Assembly (NCBI RefSeq): GCF_003946885.1
Contig: NZ_RWKQ01000024.1
Span: 22,034-65,172, forward strand
Length of the DNA: 43,139 nt
Origin: Specibacter cremeus
GTDB lineage: Bacteria > Actinomycetota > Actinomycetes > Actinomycetales > Micrococcaceae
Reading direction: 5' to 3'
A program made the position numbers and the translations under genes. Positions within the stretch are counted from its first letter, which is position 1, and every line of letters starts with the position of its first letter. The notes under the pieces were generated by a model. That model had not been told where the DNA came from. It was given only the letters and a program-made list of their open reading frames with translations, and made no database searches. Shown here piece after piece: positions 25,238 through 32,192 of this stretch.

Positions 25238-25755
25238 CAGCACACCCCTTCCAGGGCGGGCACGACGGCGGCTGCCGCGGCAGGGCGGCGACGGAACGGC
25301 ACGTCGTCGCCGAGCCAGGTCGCCAGGGCGTGCCGTTGGGCGTCGGTGAGCCGGACCGGGCGGCCCGTGCTGCGCGAGACAAGCACCATGGCGGTGGAGG
25401 CCTGTGCGTAGACCGTGGCGCCGTCCCGCTCGGCCACCGTGCAGCCGAAGTCAAAGCTGGAGCCGCCGATCCGGGTGACCCAGATGTTCGCGAACACGGG
25501 GGCGGGACGGAATTCGATGGGATGCAGGTACTCGATCTCATGACGGGCCACCAGCGTGAACGTGTCCGCGTCCAGGAGCCGCTGGAATGTGCCGGTCGCG
25601 TCGGTGCCTGGGCCGGCCGAATCCCCGAGCGGCGTGTGCGTGAGCTGGACGCGCGCGTCCTCCAGGTACTGCAGGAAGACCACGTTGTTCACGTGCCCGT
25701 AGGCGTCGATGTCGCCGAAGCGCACCTGGAGGGGGATCTGGATAGCCGTTGCCAT
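25237..25755 (-). CDS. Hotdog-fold acyl-CoA thioesterase
   Basis: This 172-residue single-hotdog thioesterase of the 4-hydroxybenzoyl-CoA thioesterase/YbgC type would hydrolyse an acyl-CoA in the cytoplasm. The signature RFGDIDAYGHVNNVVF near residues 12-27 includes the catalytic Asp and the helix-start His-Val-Asn-Asn. GGSSFDFG near 97 is also family-typical. The ATG at 25755 is preceded by GGGGG. It corresponds in position to M. tuberculosis Rv2475c (from memory). It is divergent from tesB, a second, unrelated thioesterase, with about 115 bases between the starts, and overlaps the next gene's start. Confidence 0.88.
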   Translation of the reverse strand: MATAIQIPLQVRFGDIDAYGHVNNVVFLQYLEDARVQLTHTPLGDSAGPGTDATGTFQRLLDADTFTLVARHEIEYLHPIEFRPAPVFANIWVTRIGGSSFDFGCTVAERDGATVYAQASTAMVLVSRSTGRPVRLTDAQRHALATWLGDDVPFRRRPAAAAAVVPALEGVC

Positions 25756-25869
25756 GCCCCCATCTTCGCAAACCCGGGAAACAGCCACCAATCGGCGCGG
25801 CCGCCGCCGGCCGGGTGGGCCGCCGGCCCCCGGTTGTAGCGGCGACCGGCGGACACATAGAGTCACACC

Positions 25870-26778
25870 ATGACATCGAATTCCGCCGACGCCACGCCGA
25901 TGGAGACCCTGTTGGGACTCCTTGACCTCTCCGCCGCCGACGGCGCGAAGACCGGCGAGGACATCTTCGTGGGGCTGGGCCAGGAGGGCTCGTCCCGCGC
26001 ACGGCTGTTCGGCGGGCAGGTGCTGGCCCAGTCCGTGATCGCCGCGGGCCGCACGGTCGACCCGGAGCGCCCGATCCACTCGATGCACGGGTACTTCCTG
26101 CGTCCCGGCGACGCGGGGGCACCGATCACGTTCGGAGTCGAACGGCTGCGTGACGGGCGGTCGTTCTCGGCCCGGCGCGTGCACGCCTACCAGGACGGGA
26201 CACCGATCCTGTCCATGATCGCCTCCTTCCAGACACCGGATGTGGGTCTGGAGCACCAGGCGCAGATGCCGGAGGGCGTGCCCGGGCCCGACGACGTGCC
26301 GACGGCCGCCGACATTCTCGGCGGCATCGACCATCCCGTGGCCCGGGAATGGGCGTACGGCCGCCCGTTCGACGTCCGGCACGTGGGCGAGAGCATCTAC
26401 CTGTCCGTCGACGGGGAGCGCGTGGCGCACCAGGCCGTGTGGGTGAAGACGCTCACGGCCATGCCGGACGACCCGGCCGTGCACTGTGCCGCGCTCGCGT
26501 ATGTCAGTGACTACACGCTGCTGGAGCCGTCGCTGCGCCGGCACGGCGTCAACTGGATCACGCCGGGGTTGAGCATCGCCAGTCTGGACCACGCCATGTG
26601 GTGGCACCGCCCGGTCCGGGTCGACGAGTGGCTGCTGTACGTGGCCGTCTCCCCCAGCGCGTCCGGTGCGCGGGGGCTGAACATGGGCCGCTTCTTCAGC
26701 CGGGACGGCGTCCTGGTGGCCTCGACGGCGCAGGAGGGCATGATCCGGTTGCCGGCGGGGACGGTCGGGGTTTCCTAG
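25870..26778 (+). CDS. tesB: Acyl-CoA thioesterase II
   Basis: This 302-residue double-hotdog thioesterase hydrolyses medium- to long-chain acyl-CoA. Family blocks are visible: the N-terminal hotdog with LFGGQVLAQSVIAA near 50-63 and HSMHGYFLRPGD near 72-83, and the C-terminal hotdog with YVSDYTLLEPSL near 215, SLDHAMWWHRP near 238-248 (catalytic Asp), and the terminal AQEGMIR near 287-293 (catalytic Gln). Length is close to the E. coli enzyme (286). No strong Shine-Dalgarno sequence precedes the ATG. It is convergent with ettA across a 56-bp tandem repeat. Confidence 0.92.
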   Translation: MTSNSADATPMETLLGLLDLSAADGAKTGEDIFVGLGQEGSSRARLFGGQVLAQSVIAAGRTVDPERPIHSMHGYFLRPGDAGAPITFGVERLRDGRSFSARRVHAYQDGTPILSMIASFQTPDVGLEHQAQMPEGVPGPDDVPTAADILGGIDHPVAREWAYGRPFDVRHVGESIYLSVDGERVAHQAVWVKTLTAMPDDPAVHCAALAYVSDYTLLEPSLRRHGVNWITPGLSIASLDHAMWWHRPVRVDEWLLYVAVSPSASGARGLNMGRFFSRDGVLVASTAQEGMIRLPAGTVGVS

Positions 26779-26783
26779 CCCAC

Positions 26784-26945
26784 GGTGATCGAGCCTGTCG
26801 AGATCGCCCCCGGGTCTCGACAAGCTCGACCACCGGACGCGGTGATTGAGCCTGTCGAAATCAACCCCGGTCTCGACAAGCTCGACCACCGGACGCGGTG
26901 ATTGAGCCTGTCGAAATCAACCCCGGTCTCGACAAGCTCGACCAG
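26784..26945. repeat. Palindromic repeats in a 56-bp tandem array
   Basis: After a half-site at 26784-26805, a 56-bp unit repeats from 26813, 26869 and 26925 (the last partial). Each unit is GGTCTCGACAAGCTCGACC-type half-site, a GGACGC spacer, GGTGATTGAGCCTGTCGAA-type half-site, and an AACCCC spacer. The two complete units look almost identical. The array occupies the whole gap between the convergent tesB and ettA stops and ends with degenerate fragments (GCTCGACCAGCG twice). Confidence 0.92.
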
Positions 26946-26970
26946 CGAAGCTCGACCAGCGCGGCTGGGG

Positions 26971-28653
26971 TCAGCCGCGGGTCAGGCGGCGGTGCGTGAC
27001 GCGGTGCGGACGGGCCGCCTCCACGCCGAGACGTTCGACCTTGTTGGCTTCGTAGGAATCGAAGTTGCCCTCGAACCAGTACCAGTTCGCCGGATTCTCC
27101 TCGGTGCCCTCGTAGGCGAGGATGTGGGTGGCGACGCGGTCCAGGAACCAACGGTCGTGGGAGACGACGACGGCGCAGCCGGGGAACTCGAGCAGTGCGT
27201 TCTCCAAGCTGCCGAGCGTTTCGACGTCCAGGTCGTTGGTGGGCTCGTCAAGGAGCAGCAGGTTGCCGCCCTGTTTGAGCGTGAGGGCCAGGTTCAGCCG
27301 GTTCCGCTCACCGCCGGAGAGCACCCCGGCCTTCTTCTGCTGGTCCGGCCCCTTGAAGCCGAACGCGGCGACGTAGGCGCGTGAGGGCATCTCGACGTGG
27401 CCGACCTGGATGTAGTCGAGCCCGTCGGAGACGACCTCCCACAGCGTCTTCTCCGGGTCGATGCCGCCGCGGCTCTGGTCGGCGTAGGAGATCTTGACCG
27501 ATTCGCCGATCTTCAGCTCTCCACCGTCGAGCGGTTCGATGCCCACGATCGTCTTGAACAACGTGGTCTTGCCGACGCCGTTCGGGCCGATGACCCCGAC
27601 GATGCCGTTGCGCGGCAACGTGAACGACAGCCCGTCGATGAGGGTGCGGTCCTCGAAGCTCTTCTGCAGGTTCGAGGCCTCCAAGACCACGCCGCCGAGC
27701 CGCGGTCCCGGCGGGATCTGGATCTCTTCGAAATCGAGCTTGCGGGTGCGGTCCGCCTCGGCGGCCATCTCCTCGTAACGGGCCAGACGGGCCTTGGACT
27801 TGGTCTGGCGGCCCTTGGCGTTGGAGCGCACCCACTCCAGTTCCTCGGTCAGGCGCTTGGCCATCTTGGCGTCCTTCTTGCCCTGGACCTCCAAGCGGGC
27901 GCGCTTCTTCTCCAGGTAGGTGGAGTAGTTGCCCTCATACGGGTACAGGTGCCCGCGGTCCACTTCGGCGATCCACTGGGCCACGTGGTCCAGGAAGTAC
28001 CGGTCGTGGGTGACAGCCAATACGGCGCCCGGGTAGTTGGTCAGGTGCTGTTCGAGCCACAGGACGCTTTCGGCGTCGAGATGGTTGGTGGGCTCGTCGA
28101 GCAGCAACAGGTCCGGCTTCTGCAGCAGCAGCTTGCACAGGGCCACGCGGCGGCGCTCACCGCCCGAGAGCACTGTGACGTCCGCATCACCCGGGGGGCA
28201 GCGCAACGCGTCCATGGCCTGCTCGAGCTGGGAGTCCAGGTCCCAGGCGTCGGCGGCGTCGATGGCCTCCTGCAGCTTGCCCATTTCCTCGAGCAGCGCG
28301 TCGTAGTCCGCGTCCGGGTTGGCCATCTCCTCGGAGATCGCATTGAAGCGTTCGATCTTGCCGTGGATCTCGGCGACGCCCTCCTGGACGTTGCCCAGGA
28401 CCGTCTTCTCCTCGTTCAGCGGCGGCTCCTGCAGCAGGATGCCGACCGTGTAGCCGGGGCTCAGGCGCGCCTCGCCGTTGGAGGGGGTGTCGAGCCCGGC
28501 CATGATCTTCAAGATGGTGGACTTACCGGCGCCGTTGGGACCCACGACGCCGATCTTCGCGCCCGGGTAGAACGACATGCTTACGTCGTCAAGGATGAGT
28601 TTGTCGCCAACGGCCTTGCGGGCCTTGGACATCGTGTAGATAAATTCCGCCAT
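26971..28653 (-). CDS. ettA: ABC-F translation factor EttA
   Basis: This energy-dependent translational throttle protein is a ribosome-binding ABC-F ATPase that acts at the E site. The 560-residue protein has two ATPase domains: Walker A GPNGAGKST at 39-46, signature LSGGERRRVAL near 165 and DEPTNHLD near 190; then GPNGVGKTT near 358, LSGGERNRLNL near 445 and DEPTNDLD near 475. The arm and linker region between them contains the charged EKKRARLEVQGKKDAKMAKR-type helix. No membrane segments are present. It lies upstream of the tesB repeat cluster; M. tuberculosis places ettA (Rv2477c) beside ssb (Rv2478c), and here ssb is 1.2 kb away. Confidence 0.95.
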   Translation of the reverse strand: MAEFIYTMSKARKAVGDKLILDDVSMSFYPGAKIGVVGPNGAGKSTILKIMAGLDTPSNGEARLSPGYTVGILLQEPPLNEEKTVLGNVQEGVAEIHGKIERFNAISEEMANPDADYDALLEEMGKLQEAIDAADAWDLDSQLEQAMDALRCPPGDADVTVLSGGERRRVALCKLLLQKPDLLLLDEPTNHLDAESVLWLEQHLTNYPGAVLAVTHDRYFLDHVAQWIAEVDRGHLYPYEGNYSTYLEKKRARLEVQGKKDAKMAKRLTEELEWVRSNAKGRQTKSKARLARYEEMAAEADRTRKLDFEEIQIPPGPRLGGVVLEASNLQKSFEDRTLIDGLSFTLPRNGIVGVIGPNGVGKTTLFKTIVGIEPLDGGELKIGESVKISYADQSRGGIDPEKTLWEVVSDGLDYIQVGHVEMPSRAYVAAFGFKGPDQQKKAGVLSGGERNRLNLALTLKQGGNLLLLDEPTNDLDVETLGSLENALLEFPGCAVVVSHDRWFLDRVATHILAYEGTEENPANWYWFEGNFDSYEANKVERLGVEAARPHRVTHRRLTRG

Positions 28654-28700
28654 GCTCCAAGGCTAGTGGGTTGCGGCCCATATCTCATATTTGTCAGGGG

Positions 28701-28725
28701 TGGGGCCCCGCGCCCGAGGGCCCCA
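28701..28725 (-). terminator. Terminator of the lipoprotein gene
   Basis: TGGGGCCC (28701-28708) and GGGCCCCA (28718-28725) form a perfect 8-bp stem with a 9-base loop directly after the stop of the leftward lipoprotein gene at 28727, insulating ettA. Confidence 0.65.
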
Positions 28726-28726
28726 T

Positions 28727-29233
28727 TCAGCGCTGGTCTCCGACGAAGCAGCGCCCGGAGTCGAGCACCGGCAGCGTCGTCACGTGCACGGCCCCGGCGC
28801 GCACCTGCCCGATGACGCAGACGCGGTCGACGACGGCGGCCCCCTCGACCGCGTCGACGGCCAGTCCCGTCGGAGTCTTGTCGATGGACACCTCGACCGT
28901 GTTCGCGTCGGCGCCCGCGCCGGCGAAGGCGCTCCGCAGTTGGTCCCGGCTGGGTGCGGCGACCTGCTTGCCGAGGGCGGTCAACGCGGTCGTCAACTTT
29001 GCGGCGTAGGCCTGCGCCGGCGTCGTCGGCTTTGCCGCCTGGTTGGCGGAGGCTGCGGCCGACGCCAGCGGGCCTCCGACCGGATTTTCGGCCGGGTTTT
29101 CAGTCGGGTTTTCGGCGCGGATGGCTGGCGGCGCCAGCGCGGAGCAGCCGGTGAACGCCAGCGAAGCGGTCAGCACGGCGGCAGCCACCGCGGCCCGTGC
29201 GGGGCCGGGTGCGGCACGTCGAAGCGGGATCAC
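28727..29233 (-). CDS. Small lipoprotein, DUF6993-like
   Basis: A 168-residue exported lipoprotein of unknown function. From the GTG at 29233 the protein starts VIPLRRAAPGPAR, continues with a hydrophobic segment, and reaches the lipobox FTGCSA near residue 29. A low-complexity linker follows (AENPTENPAENP, then Ala-rich), then a compact domain of about 110 residues with two cysteines near the end (VDRVCVIG and DSGRCFVG) that could be disulfide-bonded. The overall form matches the DUF6993 lipoproteins of Micrococcaceae, recalled without a search. No strong ribosome site is seen; an in-frame ATG further upstream would put basic, non-signal residues first. Confidence 0.7.
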   Translation of the reverse strand: MIPLRRAAPGPARAAVAAAVLTASLAFTGCSALAPPAIRAENPTENPAENPVGGPLASAAASANQAAKPTTPAQAYAAKLTTALTALGKQVAAPSRDQLRSAFAGAGADANTVEVSIDKTPTGLAVDAVEGAAVVDRVCVIGQVRAGAVHVTTLPVLDSGRCFVGDQR

Positions 29234-29360
29234 GACTTCATTCTGCCATGGCAGCCCCCTCCACTTCGGCCCGCACGAACCGGCCTGCGGCGTGTACAGA
29301 TGCCCGCGCAACTGGGAAAATTGGGCAACAGCAGCTCACGGACAGCGGTGGGAGCAGATC

Positions 29361-29828
29361 ATGAGCCAGGAACCGACAACCCGTCAACAGCTCTCCGACC
29401 TCATCGCCTCCCGCCGTGCCGACCTGAAGGCGTTCCTGGCCCGCACCAGGCCGCGGCGGAACCGGCTGGCCGGCCTGAGCATAGTCGGCAGCACGCTCGC
29501 GGCTGCGTTTACGGTTGGGCCGGGGGTCGGCGGCACCCGCTTCACTGAAGGCGTTCAGAACGTGTTCTCGCTGGGCAGCGACTCGATCGTCTGGCGGGTC
29601 CTGTGCCTGGCCGCCGTGGTCCTCTCGGTGGTTGCCGCCCTGGCCACGAGTTTCGCCAACTCGCGCGGCATCGCGGCCCAGGTGACCGCCGCGGAGGCCT
29701 GCAATGCCGAGCTGGACGGGTTGGAGACGGCGCTGGCTTTCGGGCACATGCGCATCGACGACGCCGTGGGACTGTACCGGCAATACGTGGCCAAGGTACC
29801 GTTCGTCGACGAGGCCGGCGGGCGCTGA
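29361..29828 (+). CDS. Two-helix membrane protein, SLATT-like
   Basis: This 155-residue protein has a basic N-terminal helix (SRRADLKAFLARTRPRRNR), two membrane segments (about residues 36-55 and 78-98), and a C-terminal cytoplasmic helix pair (AAEACNAELDGLETAL and DDAVGLYRQYVAKVPF). The plan of two helices with a C-terminal amphipathic segment resembles SLATT-type predicted pore-forming proteins. This rests on topology only; no SMODS, SLOG or nuclease partner is encoded nearby. GGGAG precedes the ATG at 29361 with good spacing. It is convergent with ssb, 33 bases away. Confidence 0.7.
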   Translation: MSQEPTTRQQLSDLIASRRADLKAFLARTRPRRNRLAGLSIVGSTLAAAFTVGPGVGGTRFTEGVQNVFSLGSDSIVWRVLCLAAVVLSVVAALATSFANSRGIAAQVTAAEACNAELDGLETALAFGHMRIDDAVGLYRQYVAKVPFVDEAGGR

Positions 29829-29861
29829 GCGGCCGCCGGCGCCTCCCCGGTTGTCGCACCC

Positions 29862-30482
29862 CTAGAATGGGGCCCCCTCCGTCATCAGTTCGCCCGTTTC
29901 CCTGTCGACCTTTTCCTCGTCGTTCGTTGCGCCGTCCGTTGCGTCGTCCGCGTCATCGTCGACCTCATCATTGGCGTCCACTCCGGCCCCGGCGGACGCA
30001 CCCATCCCCACCGGGCCGCCAACGGGGACATGCCCGGGAGCCGGGGCGCCCGTGGTGACGCCGACGTGTCCGTTCGTGCCGCCGTCGTTCGCGTTGGTGG
30101 CGTTGGCACCATCCTGGCGCTGCGCCGTGTTGCGCAGGTAGTGCGCCGTGCCGAAGAGCAGGTCGGGTCCGACCGACTCGGCCTCGATGTCGACGCTGGT
30201 GCCGGTGCGGCCATCCTCCTTGGCCCAGTTGTTCACGCGCAGCCGGCCGACCAAGACGATCCGGTCACCCCTGTGGATGCTCGACGCGGCGTTCTGGGCG
30301 AGGATCCGGAACATCGAGACGCTGAACCAGTTCGTGGCCCCGTCCACCCATTGGTTGGTGGTGCGGTCCAGCCGGCGTTCCGTCGAGCCCATGCGGAACG
30401 TGCCCATGGGGATGCCGTTTTGGGTGTTGCGCAGTTCCACGTTGGTGCTGGCGAATCCGCGAATGGTGATCGTGTCGGTCAT
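29862..30482 (-). CDS. ssb: Single-stranded DNA-binding protein
   Basis: This 206-residue OB-fold protein binds single-stranded DNA. The N-terminal domain (residues about 3-115) shows TITIRGFASTNVELR, RMGSTERR, TNWFSVSMFRILAQNAASSI and GDRIVLVGRLRVNNW, all family-typical. The C-terminal half is a Gly/Ala/Asn-rich linker, then a strongly acidic stretch (DANDEVDDDADDATD), and the end TEGAPF rather than the common DDDIPF, so only the last Pro-Phe of the partner-binding tip is kept. GGAAGG lies before the ATG. Position near ettA suggests it is the second actinobacterial SSB (Rv2478c type) rather than the replication SSB encoded with rpsF. Confidence 0.9.
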   Translation of the reverse strand: MTDTITIRGFASTNVELRNTQNGIPMGTFRMGSTERRLDRTTNQWVDGATNWFSVSMFRILAQNAASSIHRGDRIVLVGRLRVNNWAKEDGRTGTSVDIEAESVGPDLLFGTAHYLRNTAQRQDGANATNANDGGTNGHVGVTTGAPAPGHVPVGGPVGMGASAGAGVDANDEVDDDADDATDGATNDEEKVDRETGELMTEGAPF

Positions 30483-30893
30483 CTGTCTGCCTTCCTTGGG
30501 CGCCTTGCGGCGGGAGTCGATTGACTCAAGGAAACGGCACGCGGGCTGGTTCGGCCAGTGGCCTTGCGCCGCCTGTGGACGGCGCCTGTGGCGGCACCCG
30601 ATGTGGAGGAGTGGACGGCCTGCCATCGGCTGTGGGTGGCCCGGTGCTTCGCGCCTGCCCTTGCCGGCATGGCGCTGGCTTGGAACCAGGGCGACTGCAC
30701 CGTGGTGCGAGACTCTGGCGTCACAAACGGTGAGACGATCCACGGGGCCAGTCTGCTCCAAGACGGGGCGCCTTGCCCCGAGTAGGCAGCGGAAATCTGG
30801 GGCGAAAAACAGGACCTCCGCCCCATGCCGCTCGCCCGGTTGCGGCCGTACGATCCCTGTATTACGCAAAGGCAGGGCGCCATTGCTGGATCA
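30483..30893. other. Region with no intact gene
   Basis: Between ssb and the AhpD-like remnant. All frames are open for long stretches because of the high GC content, but none shows a recognisable domain. The frame that leads into the AhpD-like remnant has a stop at 30783 and no clear AhpD N-terminus, so a 5' part of that gene may have decayed here. Confidence 0.4.
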
Positions 30894-31315
30894 ATGGGCA
30901 TGCGCCGCTTCGAGCTGGTGACTCTCGCCGCGGCCCTGGGACTTGGATCAGGCACTGCCGGCTGGCCCACGGCAACAAGTCACTGAAATTCCTTGGCGAA
31001 GAGGAATTGGTGTGGATTGCATGGGACTACCACGATGCCGGTCTTTCCGAGGCCGACGTGGCGATGATGGAATTCGCCCAGAAGCTCAGCACCAATGCCG
31101 CCGCCATGACCGACGCCGATGGCCTGCGCCTGCGCGACGTCGGCTTCGGAGACAGGGAGATCGTCGATATCGCCCTGGCCGCCGCGGCACGCAACTACCT
31201 CAGCCGGGTACTGCAGGCACTGGACGTTGACGTCGACGTTCCGCCCGGTCTCAGCGGGGTCCTTCGCCAGGCCTTGTTCGAACCTCTCGGAGCCCAGGAA
31301 ACCGTTGCCGGCTGA
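30894..31315 (+). pseudogene. Frameshifted, 5'-truncated AhpD-like (carboxymuconolactone decarboxylase family) gene
   Basis: One frame gives MRRFELVTLAAALGLGSG (from 30900); a second gives CRLAHGNKSLKFLGEEEL to the stop at 31315. Together they form the typical AhpD-like core in which SxYCxxAHG holds the active cysteine and histidine. Adding one T after GGATCAGGC (near 30951) would join the frames as GSGYCRLAHG. The rest (GLSEADVAMMEFAQKL, DREIVDIALAAAARNYLSRV) is family-like. The N-terminal third expected of this family is not found upstream. It is either a decayed gene or a single-base sequencing error on top of a truncation. Confidence 0.75.
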
Positions 31316-31334
31316 TCACCGACTGGCAATGCAT

Positions 31335-31378
31335 GGGGCGACAGGACGGCATATCCGCCGGGCGGGAATCGAACCCGC
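31335..31378 (-). pseudogene. tRNA-derived 3' fragments
   Basis: On the minus strand, bases 31378 to 31354 read as a perfect T-arm GCGGG-TTCGATT-CCCGC followed by CCGGCGG and A, like the 3' half of a tRNA. No matching D-arm or anticodon arm can be folded upstream. Directly after it, GTCCTGTCGCCCC (31347 to 31335) is identical to 13 bases of the 3' end of tRNA-Pro at 16079. Such scraps are typical of old attachment sites. Confidence 0.55.
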
Positions 31379-31447
31379 GACCACGTGAATCGCCGGTGCC
31401 GCAGGTCATCGGTTGACGCGAGATGCACGTTGTCCTGCCCAGCGCGG

Positions 31448-32170
31448 CTACCGACGCCGGCGAGCCAGCCAGACGACAAGGGCCAGCACGGCGGCGCCGA
31501 GGATCGCGGGCCCGAAACGGCGCACCAGCACGGGCCACATGGTCGAGCCGAGGTCCAATGCGGCCGCCGGGACCGCCTGGGCTGCGGGTTTGGCCGCCGG
31601 CGCGGAAGACGCCGCAGCGGCCGGGCCCGTGGTTGCGGGCCCGGCGTCGCCCGGCGCTTCGGCCGAGCCCGGCACTTCGGCGTCGCGCGGCGCTTCGTGG
31701 GACATGCCGGTGTCCTGCTGGGCCTCCCCGCCGGCGGCCTTGCCGATCACGCACTGGACAAATTGGGCCAGCAATTTGTCGGAGATGTCCTGGATGACGC
31801 CGCGGCCGAATTGCGCCGGCTTGCCGGTGACGTTCATGTCGGTGGTCACGTCGACGGAGGTACCCTCGCCGTCGGGTGCCAGCACGGCGGTCACTGTGGC
31901 GCCCGCCGTGCCATTGCCGCGCTTGTCCTTCCCCGTCGCCGCAATGACCACGGTGTGCGAGTCCTCGTTGCGTTCAAGGAATTCTCCGGTGCCGGTGTAG
32001 ATCATGGCGATCGGCCCGAGCTTGACCTTGACCGTTCCGGTGAACTGGTCGCCACTGACGGACGTCAGGGTCGCGCCCGGGAAACAGGGGGCGATGTCTT
32101 CCAACTGGTTGAAGGAATGCCAGGTGTCCTCCAGCGAACTGGGGACCACGAAGTGATGTTTGAGTTCCAC
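31448..32170 (-). CDS. coxG: CoxG-like SRPBCC protein with C-terminal membrane anchor
   Basis: Carbon monoxide dehydrogenase subunit G family; in Oligotropha CoxG is thought to recruit the enzyme to the membrane. The 240-residue protein has an SRPBCC lipid/ligand-binding domain (about 1-145: LKHHFVVPSSLEDTW, CFPGATL, FTGTVKVKLGPI, DMNVTGKPAQFGRGVI), an Ala/Pro-rich linker (about 150-210), and a C-terminal membrane helix GPAILGAAVLALVVWLA followed by RRRR. The start is GTG with GGAGGAAG upstream. It is the last gene of the cox operon, 22 bases after coxM. Confidence 0.9.
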   Translation of the reverse strand: MELKHHFVVPSSLEDTWHSFNQLEDIAPCFPGATLTSVSGDQFTGTVKVKLGPIAMIYTGTGEFLERNEDSHTVVIAATGKDKRGNGTAGATVTAVLAPDGEGTSVDVTTDMNVTGKPAQFGRGVIQDISDKLLAQFVQCVIGKAAGGEAQQDTGMSHEAPRDAEVPGSAEAPGDAGPATTGPAAAASSAPAAKPAAQAVPAAALDLGSTMWPVLVRRFGPAILGAAVLALVVWLARRRR

Positions 32171-32192
32171 GTCTTCCTCCCGCCGCGTTCCG

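Noticed and set aside
30558-30785. A 75-codon plus-strand frame upstream of the AhpD-like remnant
   Set aside because: It is in the same frame as the remnant but has a stop at 30783 and no AhpD-like N-terminal sequence, so it cannot be claimed as the missing 5' part.
31354-31460. A complete tRNA gene ending in the T-arm at 31354-31378
   Set aside because: A distant TCGCCGG inside the coxG end can pair with the acceptor half, but the span is about 110 bases and no D-arm or anticodon arm of normal form can be folded. Only the 3' part is tRNA-like.
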